Below are positions 1 to 9,342 of a stretch of 38,010 nt of DNA, piece by piece. The notes under the pieces are model-generated. The model was not told the origin of the DNA and ran no database searches. It saw nothing but the letters and a program-made list of their open reading frames with translations. Source of the stretch: Magnetococcales bacterium (GTDB taxonomy: Bacteria > Pseudomonadota > Magnetococcia > Magnetococcales > JADGAP01); the NCBI GenBank assembly GCA_015231965.1, contig JADGAP010000012.1, positions 1 through 38,010 on the forward strand. Reading direction: 5' to 3'. Position numbers and translations under genes: made by a program. Positions within the stretch are counted from its first letter, which is position 1. The number at the start of each line of letters is the position of its first letter.

Positions 1-153
<153 letters not shown>

Positions 154-161
<8 letters not shown>

Positions 162-1866
162 GAACGGGGCCTCCCTCCCGGCTTCCGGCGGCGGCGGACG
201 GCGGGGCGGACTCGCCGGGACGTTGCGGCAGCATGAGGGCGGGAACGGGCTTGCGCCCCAGATCCAGCACGGCGTTGACCCCCCGCAAGGCGTTGCGGTC
301 GTGGGAGAGCAAAATCACCGTGGCCCCCCGGGCGCGCAACGCCGCGATCACCTCTTGCACCGCCGTTTGCCCCTCGCCGTCCAATCCCTCGAAGGGTTCG
401 TCCAGCAGCACGATCTTCCCGCCGGTCATCAATCCCCGGGCCAGGGCCAAGCGTCGCCGCACCCCGGGGGAGAGGGTGCGCCCGTTGTTTTCCACCAGGG
501 TTTCCAAACCGTTGGCGGTGGCGTCGAGAAAGGCGCTCAATCCCGCCAGTCGCACCGCCTCCTCCAGGGTCGCCTCGTCGGCCTCGGGGTTGGCCGCCTG
601 CAAATTTTCCCGGATGGAGCCGTTGAGAAAAAGAGGCTCTTGGGGAAGATGAATCAACTGTCCCCGCCACCACCCGGGGTTGAGTTGGCGCAACTCCACC
701 CCGTCCACCAAAATTTGTCCCCGCACCGGATCCACCAATCCCGCCGTCATGCGGGCGAAGGTGGTTTTGCCCGACCCATTGGGGCCGACCACCCCCAACG
801 CCGCCCCCGGCTGCAAGACGAAGGAGACCCCCTCGAACAGGGGCATCCGCGCCCCGGGGAAGCTGAAGGCCACCTCCTTGAACTCCAGCCGTCCGGCCAG
901 ATTTTTGATCACCGTACCGCCCGCCGCCTCCAGGGGGAGACGGAGAAACTGCTCCAGCTTGGCGCGGGCCGCCTCCGCCTTGCTGACGGTTTCCGACAGC
1001 CCGACGAACTGGGCCAGGGGTCCGAGGGCGCGGGCCGCCAAAATATTGGCACCGATCAACACCCCGACGGTCAACTGCCCCTGCACCACCATCACCGCCC
1101 CCAGGGTGATGACCGCCACCCCCATGAGGGCGGCGATGGTCCCGGTGAGGGTGCGGGCCGCGCCGGTTTCCTGGGTCAGTTTCAACTCGACGGTGGAGAG
1201 TTGGGCGTTGAGTTGATTCCACGCCCGTTGCAAAACGCCTCCGGCGCGGAAGAGGCGCAGGTCTTGCGCCCCGAAGACCGCCGTGGACAACAGCTCCCGC
1301 CGTTTGGCGGCCAACCCCATGGCCCGGGTGGAGAGCCCCCCCAGGCGGCGCAACTGCCACGCCCCCAACCCCAGACAGGCGGCCATGGCCAGGCAGGCGG
1401 ACAGGGCCAGCGAGGGGGAGAGAAACCACAGGGCGATGACGTAGACCAGGGCGAAGGGGAGGTCCAGCAGGGCGGTGAGATGGTGGGGCTGAAAGGGCTG
1501 ATGGGCCTCCCGGGCGCTGCCCGCCAGCTCCATGCGCAGTTCGGGGGGGATGCGGTCCAGGTGTTGGAACTGGGCTTGGGCGAGGATGGAAAAGCCGGCG
1601 GCGTTGAGTTCCAACTCCTGCCCGGCGAAGACGGCGGCCAGCTTGAACCGCGCCCCGCGAAAGGCGGCCTCCAGGGCGATGGCGATCAGCACCCCGGAGC
1701 AGAGGGTGAAGAGGGTGGCGTCCAGGCCGTGGGAGATGTAGCGTCCCAGCACCAGCATGACGTAAATCGAACTGGCCAGCCCCAGGACGTGGGTGAAAAA
1801 AGAGGCCAGCAGCAGTTCGAAGAGCAGCAGCGGGCGGGCGGCGAGTCGTTGCCAGAGCCGTTTCAT
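154..1866 (-). CDS. Type I secretion ABC exporter (fused permease/ATPase, PrtD/HlyB type)
   Basis: This 570-residue protein has the size and layout of a PrtD-type exporter. An N-terminal membrane domain occupies about residues 15-300, and there is no C39 peptidase or CLD domain. The nucleotide-binding domain has a Walker A GPNGSGKTT near residues 359-367 and a Walker B IVLLDEPFEGLD near 485. The D-loop and the switch His (LLSHDR) are present. The ABC signature reads LSPGVRRR where LSGGQ is usual. The protein would sit in the inner membrane and drive one-step export of a substrate through the adaptor and the TolC channel. It lies 34 bases after the TolC-type gene and overlaps the next gene, so the three form an operon. 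No secreted RTX-type substrate gene is visible in the window. Confidence 0.9.
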
Positions 1867-1900
1867 GGGGTTTCCCCGGGGCGGATGGCCTTGGGCGGGA

Positions 1901-4354
1901 TCAAAGGGGCGTGGCCTCCAGGCGGGCCACCATCACGTTTCGTCCGGGCTCTTTTTGCAGCAGGGCGCGGCGGGAGGATTCGGCCTGTTCCCGATTGGCA
2001 TGGCGTCCGATGCGCACCACCTGCCACGTGGATCCATCCTTCCGGGTCGTCTCCTGGACAAAGGGAGAGAATCCCTTGGCCCGCCACGCGGCGGCCTCGG
2101 CGTCCGCCTTGGGGCGTTGGCGATAGGCGGCCACTTGCACGGTGTATCCGCTGGGGAGCGGGGCGATTTGCGGCCCTTTTCCTCCGGCGGAGGCTTTCAG
2201 GGTGTTTTCATCGACGCCCCGGGCTTGCCAAAATCCGGCGGGAACCGTCGCGGCGGCGGGCGGTTTTTTCCTGGAGGCGACGGGGTCGGAAGCCGGGATC
2301 GGGTTGGCGGGTGCGGCGGCGACGGCGACGCCTCCGGTGGAGGGGGCGGCGGGGGAGAAAAGATCTCCCAACCACGCAAAAAGGGTTCCCAACCAGGAAC
2401 CGATATCCGACTCCGACGGGGCGACGGCCTTGGGCTTGGCGTCGGTGGGGGGGGGCGAGGCGGATTTTTTCTCCACCACGGCGGCGGCTTGGACCGGGGC
2501 GGCGAGGAGCGGCGAGGGGCCCTCGCTGAATTGTGGCGGGGTGATGCTGGGGGCGGCGACGACGGCGAATTCCAGATGGGCCGTGGGGGCGTCGCTGCGG
2601 CGGGCTTGGGCGTGGCCGTCACCGCCGGGACCGGGGGCGCGAAGGGAGGCCCCCTGGTCCGAGCCGAGGCCATCGCCTTTGTCGCTGCTCGGTTTGGGAG
2701 CGCCGTTATCGTCGTCTTTGCCGTCGTCGGTTGCGCCGGATTGATCGTCGTCGGATGGGTCGTCGTCGCCCTTGTCCGCGGGTTTGGCCTTGTCCGCAGG
2801 CTTGGCCCCGGGTTTATCCACGGGCTTGGATTCGGGCTTGGATTCGGGCTTGGCGGCGGGGGGAGGCGGAGCCTCCTTGGCCGCAGGGGCGGCGGCGGGT
2901 GCCTGGGCACCGTTGTTTCCGGACTCGGCGCTCTTTTGGGCGGGACGGGCGCTCTCTTTCCTGGCGGCGGCGGGACGCTGGGCGGAGGGGGGGGCCGGTT
3001 GGTCGCTTTGGATCTCCGTCACCCGGAACAGCTCGGGGGCCATCAACCCGGTGGCGTTCATCAATTCGTAAAAGCCCAACGTCCGGTCGGTTTCGGCACC
3101 CAGCAGCTTGATCTGGGCGTCGATGAGCTTGTTTTCCTCGTCCAGAATATCCAGCAGGGATTGGGTTCCCTTGTGCATCTGTTCCTTGGCCCGATCGAGA
3201 TATTCCCGGGCCACCACCGCCTGCACCCGCAAATGTTCCGCCTTGAGTTCGGCCTTTTTCAGCTTGGCCCAGGCGTTGCGGATCGATTTGCGGTTTTCGA
3301 TCACCGCTCGTTCCGCGACGAATCTCAACTCATCCATCCGCGCCTGATTGGTCTTTTCGGCGTTGTAATCCTTCAACTGATTGAAGATATTGTATTTCAA
3401 CTCCACCTTGATCTGGTACTCGTCCTTGTTTCCCGGGGTTCCGCCGTCGTCGTATTTGTTGGTGCTGGTGCCAATCAGATTGAGGGAGGGGTAGTAATAA
3501 TAGTTGGGGTCATCCATTGTTTTCACGCGCTCAACGCCCAGCTTGGCCATCAAATAGCCCGGCTCGGACTGGAGCATGACCGCGTCGGCATCCTCAAGGG
3601 TTTCGGGGCGTTGCGACCAGGGAACAAAGGGCCATTCGTACTGATCGACGCTTCCCGGATCCATGTGGAAGATGCGCTCGAACTGATTGGCGGAGGTCAT
3701 CAACTCGGTTTCCGCGTCCACCACCTGGGCCTCGGCCCCGGAGAGGGAGGACTTGGCCTTGAGGACATCGGCTCCCAGACCCGACCCCGCTTCCACCCGG
3801 GCGCTCTCCTGCTGGTGCAACTTGCGGATGTTGTCGGCGGTTTGACGCTGCAACTCCAGGGTGCGGGCGGCCTTGAGCAGCTGAACATAGGCGGTGACGC
3901 CCTGCATCAGGGCGTTCATCTCCTGCTTGCGCACCCCTTGGCGCCCCACCTCCGTCACGGTGGCCGCGACGTCGATGTTGGTATTGGTTTTTCCGAAGTC
4001 CCACAGCAGCTGCGTGATCTTGAGTTCCAACTTATCGGGGTCATAGGCGGTGCGCTGGCGGCCCGGATCCTTGTATTGGGTCTCCTGACCGGCGTAGGCG
4101 GTCATTTCCAGCTTGGGCAGCCACTCGTTTTCCGCCGTATCCTTGGCGATGAGGTTTTGTTGCAAGGCGGCCTTGCTGGAGTTCAACTCCTCGAATTTAT
4201 TCAAAAGATCGGGAATCAGCTCGTGGAACGCGGCGGCGTGTCCGGCGGAGGGGGAGGCCAGCCAGAGCCAACCGCAGAGCAGTCCGAGGGCGCGGGCGCC
4301 GAAGGAGGCCGAGGCGGGGGAGGTCGCGGCGGATGGAAGGTTCGGTTTAGCCAT
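1901..4354 (-). CDS. TolC-family outer membrane channel with a long charged linker and a C-terminal SPOR domain
   Basis: This 817-residue protein starts with a signal peptide (hydrophobic core LGLLCGWLWLASP, likely cleavage after GHA near residue 40). Residues ~40-450 look like a TolC/AggA-type outer membrane efflux protein: two similar helical halves, coiled-coil heptads, and a C-terminal segment with LLDILDEENKLIDAQIKLL. Residues ~455-735 are a low-complexity linker rich in Pro, Ala, Lys and Asp, with KPESKPESKPVDKP-type repeats. Residues ~737-817 (YTVQVAAYRQRP to the end) fit a SPOR domain, which in other proteins binds denuded septal peptidoglycan. The usual TolC is about 450-500 residues, so this is a fusion. 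It is first in the operon with the ABC exporter. The SPOR domain suggests, by inference, that the channel is anchored or placed at the division site or wall. Confidence 0.88.
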   Translation of the reverse strand: MAKPNLPSAATSPASASFGARALGLLCGWLWLASPSAGHAAAFHELIPDLLNKFEELNSSKAALQQNLIAKDTAENEWLPKLEMTAYAGQETQYKDPGRQRTAYDPDKLELKITQLLWDFGKTNTNIDVAATVTEVGRQGVRKQEMNALMQGVTAYVQLLKAARTLELQRQTADNIRKLHQQESARVEAGSGLGADVLKAKSSLSGAEAQVVDAETELMTSANQFERIFHMDPGSVDQYEWPFVPWSQRPETLEDADAVMLQSEPGYLMAKLGVERVKTMDDPNYYYYPSLNLIGTSTNKYDDGGTPGNKDEYQIKVELKYNIFNQLKDYNAEKTNQARMDELRFVAERAVIENRKSIRNAWAKLKKAELKAEHLRVQAVVAREYLDRAKEQMHKGTQSLLDILDEENKLIDAQIKLLGAETDRTLGFYELMNATGLMAPELFRVTEIQSDQPAPPSAQRPAAARKESARPAQKSAESGNNGAQAPAAAPAAKEAPPPPAAKPESKPESKPVDKPGAKPADKAKPADKGDDDPSDDDQSGATDDGKDDDNGAPKPSSDKGDGLGSDQGASLRAPGPGGDGHAQARRSDAPTAHLEFAVVAAPSITPPQFSEGPSPLLAAPVQAAAVVEKKSASPPPTDAKPKAVAPSESDIGSWLGTLFAWLGDLFSPAAPSTGGVAVAAAPANPIPASDPVASRKKPPAAATVPAGFWQARGVDENTLKASAGGKGPQIAPLPSGYTVQVAAYRQRPKADAEAAAWRAKGFSPFVQETTRKDGSTWQVVRIGRHANREQAESSRRALLQKEPGRNVMVARLEATPL

Positions 4355-4969
4355 GAGTCTTGGATCCCGATCCTTGCAGGGTCAGGGTGAAACAAAAGGA
4401 TGTATTCCGGTTTCGGCGCCAAAGAGAAAAACGCCGGACGAAGGCCCAGGGTTGATCAGCAAAAAATGCGCCAGTCATTGCGCTCCCCGGTCTCGCGGAG
4501 TCGCTTGCTCCGCAGCCATTCGGATGAAACCGGTTCACCATAGCAGAAAGCGCCGGAACTGCATAGCCCGAAGAGGAGGGGGGGCGGGCGGAGCGCCCTG
4601 TAAACATTGAATCCAATCTAAACTATAAAAATATTACGAGTTTCTGGAATCACGATGAGGGACCACTTTTCCGTTGTCAAACGCCAGCCGTCATGGCTAC
4701 ACTTTACCGGTGCAGCGGGAGGACTCTTTTGAGAATAGCCCTTCCGTTGGGGGCGCGTGGATCGTTCTTCCTGGCGGCGGATGGGGGGGCCCCCGCGTGA
4801 TTCAGGGCGGGCTGGTCCCGCGTCGGGGAGGGGCCATGGGCACCGCTCCTGATGGCCTGATCCTTGCTTGATTTGATCGCGGTCTGTCGGCTTGATGTGA
4901 CCGATTGCGCAACGTTTCGCCCCGTCGCCACCCTGGCGACTCCCTCAGCCCCGTTTTTCACGGAAGATC
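4355..4969. other. 615-base divergent intergenic region
   Basis: This stretch separates the minus-strand secretion operon from the plus-strand binding-protein/channel gene. I see no convincing coding region. It contains a perfect 6-bp hairpin (GCGGAG/CTCCGC, 4495-4513) without a T-run and an AT-rich island at about 4611-4640. A candidate plus-strand promoter is listed separately. It probably holds the control sequences of both units. Confidence 0.5.
4674..4703 (+). promoter_or_regulatory. Candidate sigma70-type promoter for the binding-protein/ion-channel gene
   Basis: TTGTCA (4674-4679) and TACACT (4698-4703) are separated by 18 bases. This would give a leader of roughly 260 bases before the ATG at 4970. 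The match is fair and the distance is long, so this is a weak prediction. Confidence 0.3.
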
Positions 4970-7132
4970 ATGACCAGAAAACTCATCATCGCGCTTCTCG
5001 TGGTCGTGGCCGTGGCGGTGGTAGCGGTCCTGACGACGAAGTCTTTTTCCGGCGGGAAAAAGGATACCTACTTCCTCGGCTTGGCCGCCCCCTTGACCGG
5101 TGAATTCAAGGATGCGGGGCTCTCCATGAAGCGGGGCGTCGCCCTGGCCGTCAAGGAGATGCAGGAGAGCGGCGAACTGGGCGACCTCAACCTGGAACTC
5201 CAGGTGGGCGACGATCAGTCGGTGGTGGGCGACGCGAAAAACGCCGTCCAGGTGGCCAAGGAGTTGACCTCCAACGAAAAGCTGCTCGGCGTGGTGGGCC
5301 ACTACTTCAGCCAGTCCACCATCGAGGCCGACAAGGTTTACATCGAGAAAAAAATTCCGGTCATCACCCCCACCTCCACCCACCCGGATGTGACGGCGGG
5401 CAGCGACTGGACCTTCAGCGTCATCTTCGACGACGCCTATCAAGGCTCCTTCCTGGCCAACTACGTGTTGTGGGGTCTGGGCCGTCAGCGCATCGCCGTC
5501 ATTCACGCCACCAATCTCTACAGCGTTTCGCTCAAGGATCAATTCGTCAAGGAATTGGCGCGCAATCGCTGGCGCCCCAGCGTGGTGATCGAAGTCCCCC
5601 TGGATGAAATGAAGGGCGGCGGCGAGGCCTTCAACCCCGCCTCTCTGCAAGGCCGTTTGCAGGAGTTGCAGCAGGCCGACATCATCTTCATCCCCTTCAA
5701 CTATAAAAACGCCGCCAAGCTGGTGCGTTTTCTGAAAAACAAGGGAATCCGCGCCGACTTCATCGGGCCGGAGAGCGTGGGCGGCGACCTGTTCGTCCGC
5801 GAGGCGGGGGTCTACGCCGACAACGTCTACGCCATCACCCCCTTCCTGCCCAACCTTTACGGCGAAGAGGCCCGCCTCTTTCAAATGCACTTTTTGAAAG
5901 AGTACCAAACCAGCCCCGACTGGATCGCCACCTACGCCTACGAGGCGGTGCGCCTTTACGCCAAGGCCATCAAGGAGGTGGGGCCGGATCGCGAGGGGAT
6001 CAAGAACGCCCTGGCCCGGATCAACTCCGAGGCCAACGCCATGCCCAGCATCGCCGGCGACCTCTACTTCAACAGCGCCGGATCCACCAAACGGGCCATC
6101 GCCATCGGTCAGGTGAAGGAGGGGACCTACCAACCCGCCCGCTTCCAGATCACCCCGGTCAAGTTTCCCGAACTGGTGCGGGCGCAAAAAGACCCCGGCA
6201 TCGTCTTTTACTGGGACGGCCGGATGATGAAACGCACCACCCTCGTCTTCACCGGTCTTCACGTCAAGGAGATCCGCGAGTTCGATCCCATCCAGGGGTC
6301 GTTCAAGGCCGACTTCCTGCTCTGGTTCCGCTGGGATCCCAACCGCAACCCCAAGCTCTCTTTCGAAATGACCCACGGTCGGGTGGAGACGGTGCGCATC
6401 CGCGACATGCACCAGGACGCGGTGAACAAAAACAATTTCATCATGTACGACGTCTCCGCCACCATGAAGGACAACTTCAACCTGGAACAGTATCCCTTCG
6501 ACAAGCAGACGTTGCGCATCCGCATCATGCCCAAGTTTTCCTCCAACGTCGAGTTCGGCAAGGAGATGCCCGAGGAGGACGTGATGCTCATCACCGACAT
6601 CTCCGACGACTCCTACTACAAGCGCAAGCTCGACTTCGGATCGTGGGAGGATATCGGCCACATCCAGTTCACCGGGGCCAAGGACTACATCTGGAGCTAC
6701 CGCAGCCCCAAGTTCAATGGCAATCTGTACAAGCTGGATCACTCCATCTACAGCTACAACGTCCACATGCAGCGCAAGGTGACGCAGTTCGTGGTGACCC
6801 TGCTGCCGTTGTTGGTGATCGTGGTCTCGGCCTATCTCACCTTCTTCATCAGCTACGAATACGTGGCCTCCCGCATCTCCCTGGGCATCACCTCCATGTT
6901 GTCCGCCATGGCCTTCCACGGCGTCAACAAGATTCAGGTGGGGTATTTGGTCAAGTCGGACGTGTTCTTCATGCTCACCTATTGGCTGATCTTTTTCTCG
7001 ATCATGGCCACGGTGGTGGGCAGCGCCTTCCACGTGCGCAAGCAGACCGCGGCGGCCAACCGGGTGGATACGGTCTTTTTGGTGGCCTATCCCTTCATGC
7101 TGCTGGGAGTGGTGCTCTACCTCTTCTCCTGA
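4970..7132 (+). CDS. Periplasmic binding protein (Leu/Ile/Val type) fused to a pentameric ligand-gated ion channel
   Basis: This 720-residue protein joins two families. Residues 5-22 are a hydrophobic signal or anchor segment. Residues ~31-400 read as a type I periplasmic binding protein of the branched-chain amino acid family (AAPLTGEFKDAG, DDQSVVGDAKNAVQVAKEL, FDDAYQGSFLANYVL). Residues ~420-600 read as a pLGIC extracellular beta-sandwich, with the Cys-loop-equivalent YPFDKQ at 508-513. Four membrane helices follow: M1 ~605-627 with its proline (LLPLLVIVVSAY), M2 ~633-651, M3 ~662-690 and M4 ~699-720. M2 reads SRISLGITSML, with Arg at 0' (residue 635) and Leu at 9' (residue 644), very like glycine-receptor M2. 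There is no acidic residue at -1' or -2'. The protein has no cysteine at all, as in other prokaryotic pLGICs that lack the disulfide. The likely role is an inner-membrane channel gated by, or modulated through, a periplasmic ligand. The ligand is unknown. Confidence 0.92.
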   Translation: MTRKLIIALLVVVAVAVVAVLTTKSFSGGKKDTYFLGLAAPLTGEFKDAGLSMKRGVALAVKEMQESGELGDLNLELQVGDDQSVVGDAKNAVQVAKELTSNEKLLGVVGHYFSQSTIEADKVYIEKKIPVITPTSTHPDVTAGSDWTFSVIFDDAYQGSFLANYVLWGLGRQRIAVIHATNLYSVSLKDQFVKELARNRWRPSVVIEVPLDEMKGGGEAFNPASLQGRLQELQQADIIFIPFNYKNAAKLVRFLKNKGIRADFIGPESVGGDLFVREAGVYADNVYAITPFLPNLYGEEARLFQMHFLKEYQTSPDWIATYAYEAVRLYAKAIKEVGPDREGIKNALARINSEANAMPSIAGDLYFNSAGSTKRAIAIGQVKEGTYQPARFQITPVKFPELVRAQKDPGIVFYWDGRMMKRTTLVFTGLHVKEIREFDPIQGSFKADFLLWFRWDPNRNPKLSFEMTHGRVETVRIRDMHQDAVNKNNFIMYDVSATMKDNFNLEQYPFDKQTLRIRIMPKFSSNVEFGKEMPEEDVMLITDISDDSYYKRKLDFGSWEDIGHIQFTGAKDYIWSYRSPKFNGNLYKLDHSIYSYNVHMQRKVTQFVVTLLPLLVIVVSAYLTFFISYEYVASRISLGITSMLSAMAFHGVNKIQVGYLVKSDVFFMLTYWLIFFSIMATVVGSAFHVRKQTAAANRVDTVFLVAYPFMLLGVVLYLFS

Positions 7133-7192
7133 ACCCGGGTTCAACGCATCAAGATCGACCATGACCCCATGGGTTGAACGAAAGGCGCCCGC

Positions 7193-8737
7193 ATGTTGAA
7201 AATTAAATTGACCACCCCCATCCTGATCCTGGCGATATTGCTGGAGTCGCTGCTGATCGTCTCGACGCTGTCAAGCTATTACAGCGTCAATGGCCTGAGC
7301 CGGATGGTCGAGCGGGCGGACAAGCAGGAGATCGATCTGGTGCGTTCCGTCTCGGCCCTGACCCACGCCCAGATGGAACAGACCATGCGCTTCTCCGAGG
7401 TGCTGCAACACTTCATCACCGAGCAGCAGGATCGGTTTCGCGCCGCCGACAACAGCTTCGTCCAGACCGGGCAGCGCTTCGCCGACCTGATCAAGAACGC
7501 CCGGCGCATCGTGCAAATCGCCCTGGACGGGGCCTCGGGAACCCGCCGCGCCGAATTGGACGCCGTGCTGACCTCCCTCAACGAAATTGAAAAAGATCAC
7601 GCCAACTTTGAACACTGGTGCAGCACCATCTCCAACGGCCTCTCCCAACTCAAGTTTCAGACCGAGGAAGAGCAGTCGCTGCAAAAGTTCGACTCGGAGG
7701 AGGACAAGCAGGCCAAGTTCAAACAGTACCTCACCCAGACCGCCTTTCGTCTGAGCGAGGAGAGCAGCCGTCTGGAAAAGCGGTTCCAAACCCTGATCCG
7801 CATGACGGAAAAAATGACCGAGAACCTCCCCGCGGACGTTCGGAACAAGGCCGACGCCTCCCTCCTCATCACCATCGGCCTGTTGGTCGTCTCCCTGGCG
7901 GGATTGGCGCTGATCGGCTGGATTCTGCGGCGGATGATCGCCGGGTCGTTGCGTCGGCCGTTGTCCGAGGTCTCCCGGGGGATGGACGCCATCCACTCCG
8001 CCGCCGCCGAAAACGCCGCAGTGTGGCGACAACTCAAGGAGGCCCACGACAGCCGCGCCGGTTTCATGGAGAGCGCCGGACTCCTCTCCAGCCGTCTGAC
8101 GGATTTGGCCCGGGAGAGCCTGGAGGGGACGGGGCGGACCCGGGATCTGCTGGAACAAAACGAAGCCGAGGTGCGCTTGGCGGGGGATTCGCTGCGCAAG
8201 TACGGCTCCGAGGTGGAGCGGGCCCGCCAGACCGGACAGGAGGTGGGCGGCTTGATGCATCGTCTGGAAGAGGCCCTGCAACAGGCCAAGATGATGGCCG
8301 CCAACGCCGGGCTGCAGGCGGGCAAGAGCGAGGCCACCCGCGGATTCGTCATCTTCGCCGACGAAATCCGCACCCAGACGCAGCACGGTGCCGACGCCCT
8401 CAACACCCTGGCGGGTCAACTGGAAAAGTTGGTGCGGCAGCTGGAGGCGGGCTATCTGGAGACCCGCGCCGTGGAGCGGGGGTTCACCAACCTGGAAAGC
8501 TTTTCGGCCCAGGCCAAGGGGGTGGTGGATGAAATTCACGGGGTGATGCGCAATCAGTCCGCCATGACCAAGGATCTGACCGAGGCGACGGGGCGTCTCA
8601 AAACCCTGCAAGAGGGCGGTGCCGGTCTCATCGACAAGGGCGGCGCGGCGGTATCGACCCTGGAGAGCGAAAGCGAGACCATCGCCGCCGTCCTCAAGGA
8701 GCTGACGCTCCACGTTCGGGCCGAGACCAAGGCTTGA
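7193..8737 (+). CDS. Chemoreceptor-like (MCP-like) membrane protein with degenerate signalling tip
   Basis: This 514-residue protein starts 60 bases after the channel gene on the same strand. TM1 is at ~9-28, a periplasmic helical region spans ~30-218, and TM2 is at ~222-244 (LLITIGLLVVSLAGLALIGW). A HAMP-like stretch (RRPLSEVSRGMDAI) and a long cytoplasmic coiled coil follow. Residues ~365-397 resemble the hairpin tip of chemoreceptors: AANAGLQAGKSEATRGF followed by VIFADEIRTQ. Compared with the family consensus NAAxEAARAGExGRGF, the Glu is Gln, the Arg is Lys and one residue is missing, so normal CheA/CheW contacts may be lost. Its placement suggests it works with the upstream channel as a sensor partner. 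No che genes are nearby. Confidence 0.75.
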   Translation: MLKIKLTTPILILAILLESLLIVSTLSSYYSVNGLSRMVERADKQEIDLVRSVSALTHAQMEQTMRFSEVLQHFITEQQDRFRAADNSFVQTGQRFADLIKNARRIVQIALDGASGTRRAELDAVLTSLNEIEKDHANFEHWCSTISNGLSQLKFQTEEEQSLQKFDSEEDKQAKFKQYLTQTAFRLSEESSRLEKRFQTLIRMTEKMTENLPADVRNKADASLLITIGLLVVSLAGLALIGWILRRMIAGSLRRPLSEVSRGMDAIHSAAAENAAVWRQLKEAHDSRAGFMESAGLLSSRLTDLARESLEGTGRTRDLLEQNEAEVRLAGDSLRKYGSEVERARQTGQEVGGLMHRLEEALQQAKMMAANAGLQAGKSEATRGFVIFADEIRTQTQHGADALNTLAGQLEKLVRQLEAGYLETRAVERGFTNLESFSAQAKGVVDEIHGVMRNQSAMTKDLTEATGRLKTLQEGGAGLIDKGGAAVSTLESESETIAAVLKELTLHVRAETKA

Positions 8738-8784
8738 CGCCGATGTGACGCCGATTCGTTCGATCGTCCGATGGTTGAAATTCC

Positions 8785-8830
8785 CCTTCCGCCGTCTCGC
8801 GACTCCTCTCGGGCGGCGGAAGGCGTTTTT
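8785..8830 (+). terminator. Rho-independent terminator closing the channel/receptor unit
   Basis: A perfect 10-bp stem, CCTTCCGCCG (8785-8794) with CGGCGGAAGG (8814-8823), is followed within three bases by five Ts (8826-8830). It lies 48 bases after the stop of the receptor-like gene, between convergent genes. Confidence 0.8.
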
Positions 8831-8856
8831 CGGGGGGAAGAGAGCGAGAAGGGGCG

Positions 8857-9342
8857 TTACCGCCCCACGTTGATGCGGGGGGTGTAGCCCACCGCCGAGC
8901 TTCCCCCGGGCAGCGCCAGCTTGACCCGGGTCAGGCTCGGACCGCTGCTGATCACCCGGAATTGCATCCCCCGCACGGTGAGAAAACAGCTTCCATGATC
9001 GATGAACCAGTCGAGGTCATCCCGCTCCACCGCCTCCATGGCACCCTCCATCGTCCCTTTTTCCAGGCAGAAGGGGTGGCCACCCACCGCCCAATACCGC
9101 CCCGCCGGACGAGGCGACAGGACCGGCTCGGGAACGTGGTCCAGGTTGCCGGGATGGACCACTGCCGGAACCGGTTCGGGTGCGGTGCGCTTGATGTAAT
9201 CCGTCAGCGTCACCCCCAACCAGGTGGCGACGAGGGGTGCCGCCACAAACAAGGTGAAGATGCGCCAACCCATGCGAGGCTTGGCAAAAACGTCATGAAT
9301 CATGGGAGCGGCGCTCATGGCTCTTCCTTCCCTTTTGATCAT
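8857..9342 (-). CDS. Small single-pass membrane protein of unknown function
   Basis: I do not recognise the family. The ATG at 9342 has a good ribosome site (GGGAGGA, about 7 bases upstream) and gives 161 residues. A second start at 9318 (MSAAPM) also has GGAAGG at good spacing and gives 153. One membrane helix is visible (IFTLFVAAPLVATWLGVTL), followed by a periplasmic-looking domain with two cysteines (HPFCLEKG and HGSCFLTVRG). The C-terminal part is beta-rich (FRVISSGPSLTRVKLALPGG). It is convergent with the receptor-like gene and divergent from parC. A longer upstream frame exists but lacks support. Confidence 0.6.
   Translation of the reverse strand: MIKREGRAMSAAPMIHDVFAKPRMGWRIFTLFVAAPLVATWLGVTLTDYIKRTAPEPVPAVVHPGNLDHVPEPVLSPRPAGRYWAVGGHPFCLEKGTMEGAMEAVERDDLDWFIDHGSCFLTVRGMQFRVISSGPSLTRVKLALPGGSSAVGYTPRINVGR

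Noticed and set aside
4495-4513. A perfect 6-bp hairpin in the divergent intergenic region, considered as a terminator
   Set aside because: There is no T-run on either side and no gene ends there.
4347-4616. A short minus-strand frame of 89 codons upstream of the TolC gene
   Set aside because: It lacks a ribosome site and any motif and overlaps the start of the TolC-type gene; the region is better read as regulatory.
4958-7162. A 734-codon minus-strand open frame opposite the binding-protein/channel gene
   Set aside because: The plus strand has continuous family motifs through the full length; the reverse frame is rich in His, Gly and Val repeats and has no recognisable domain.
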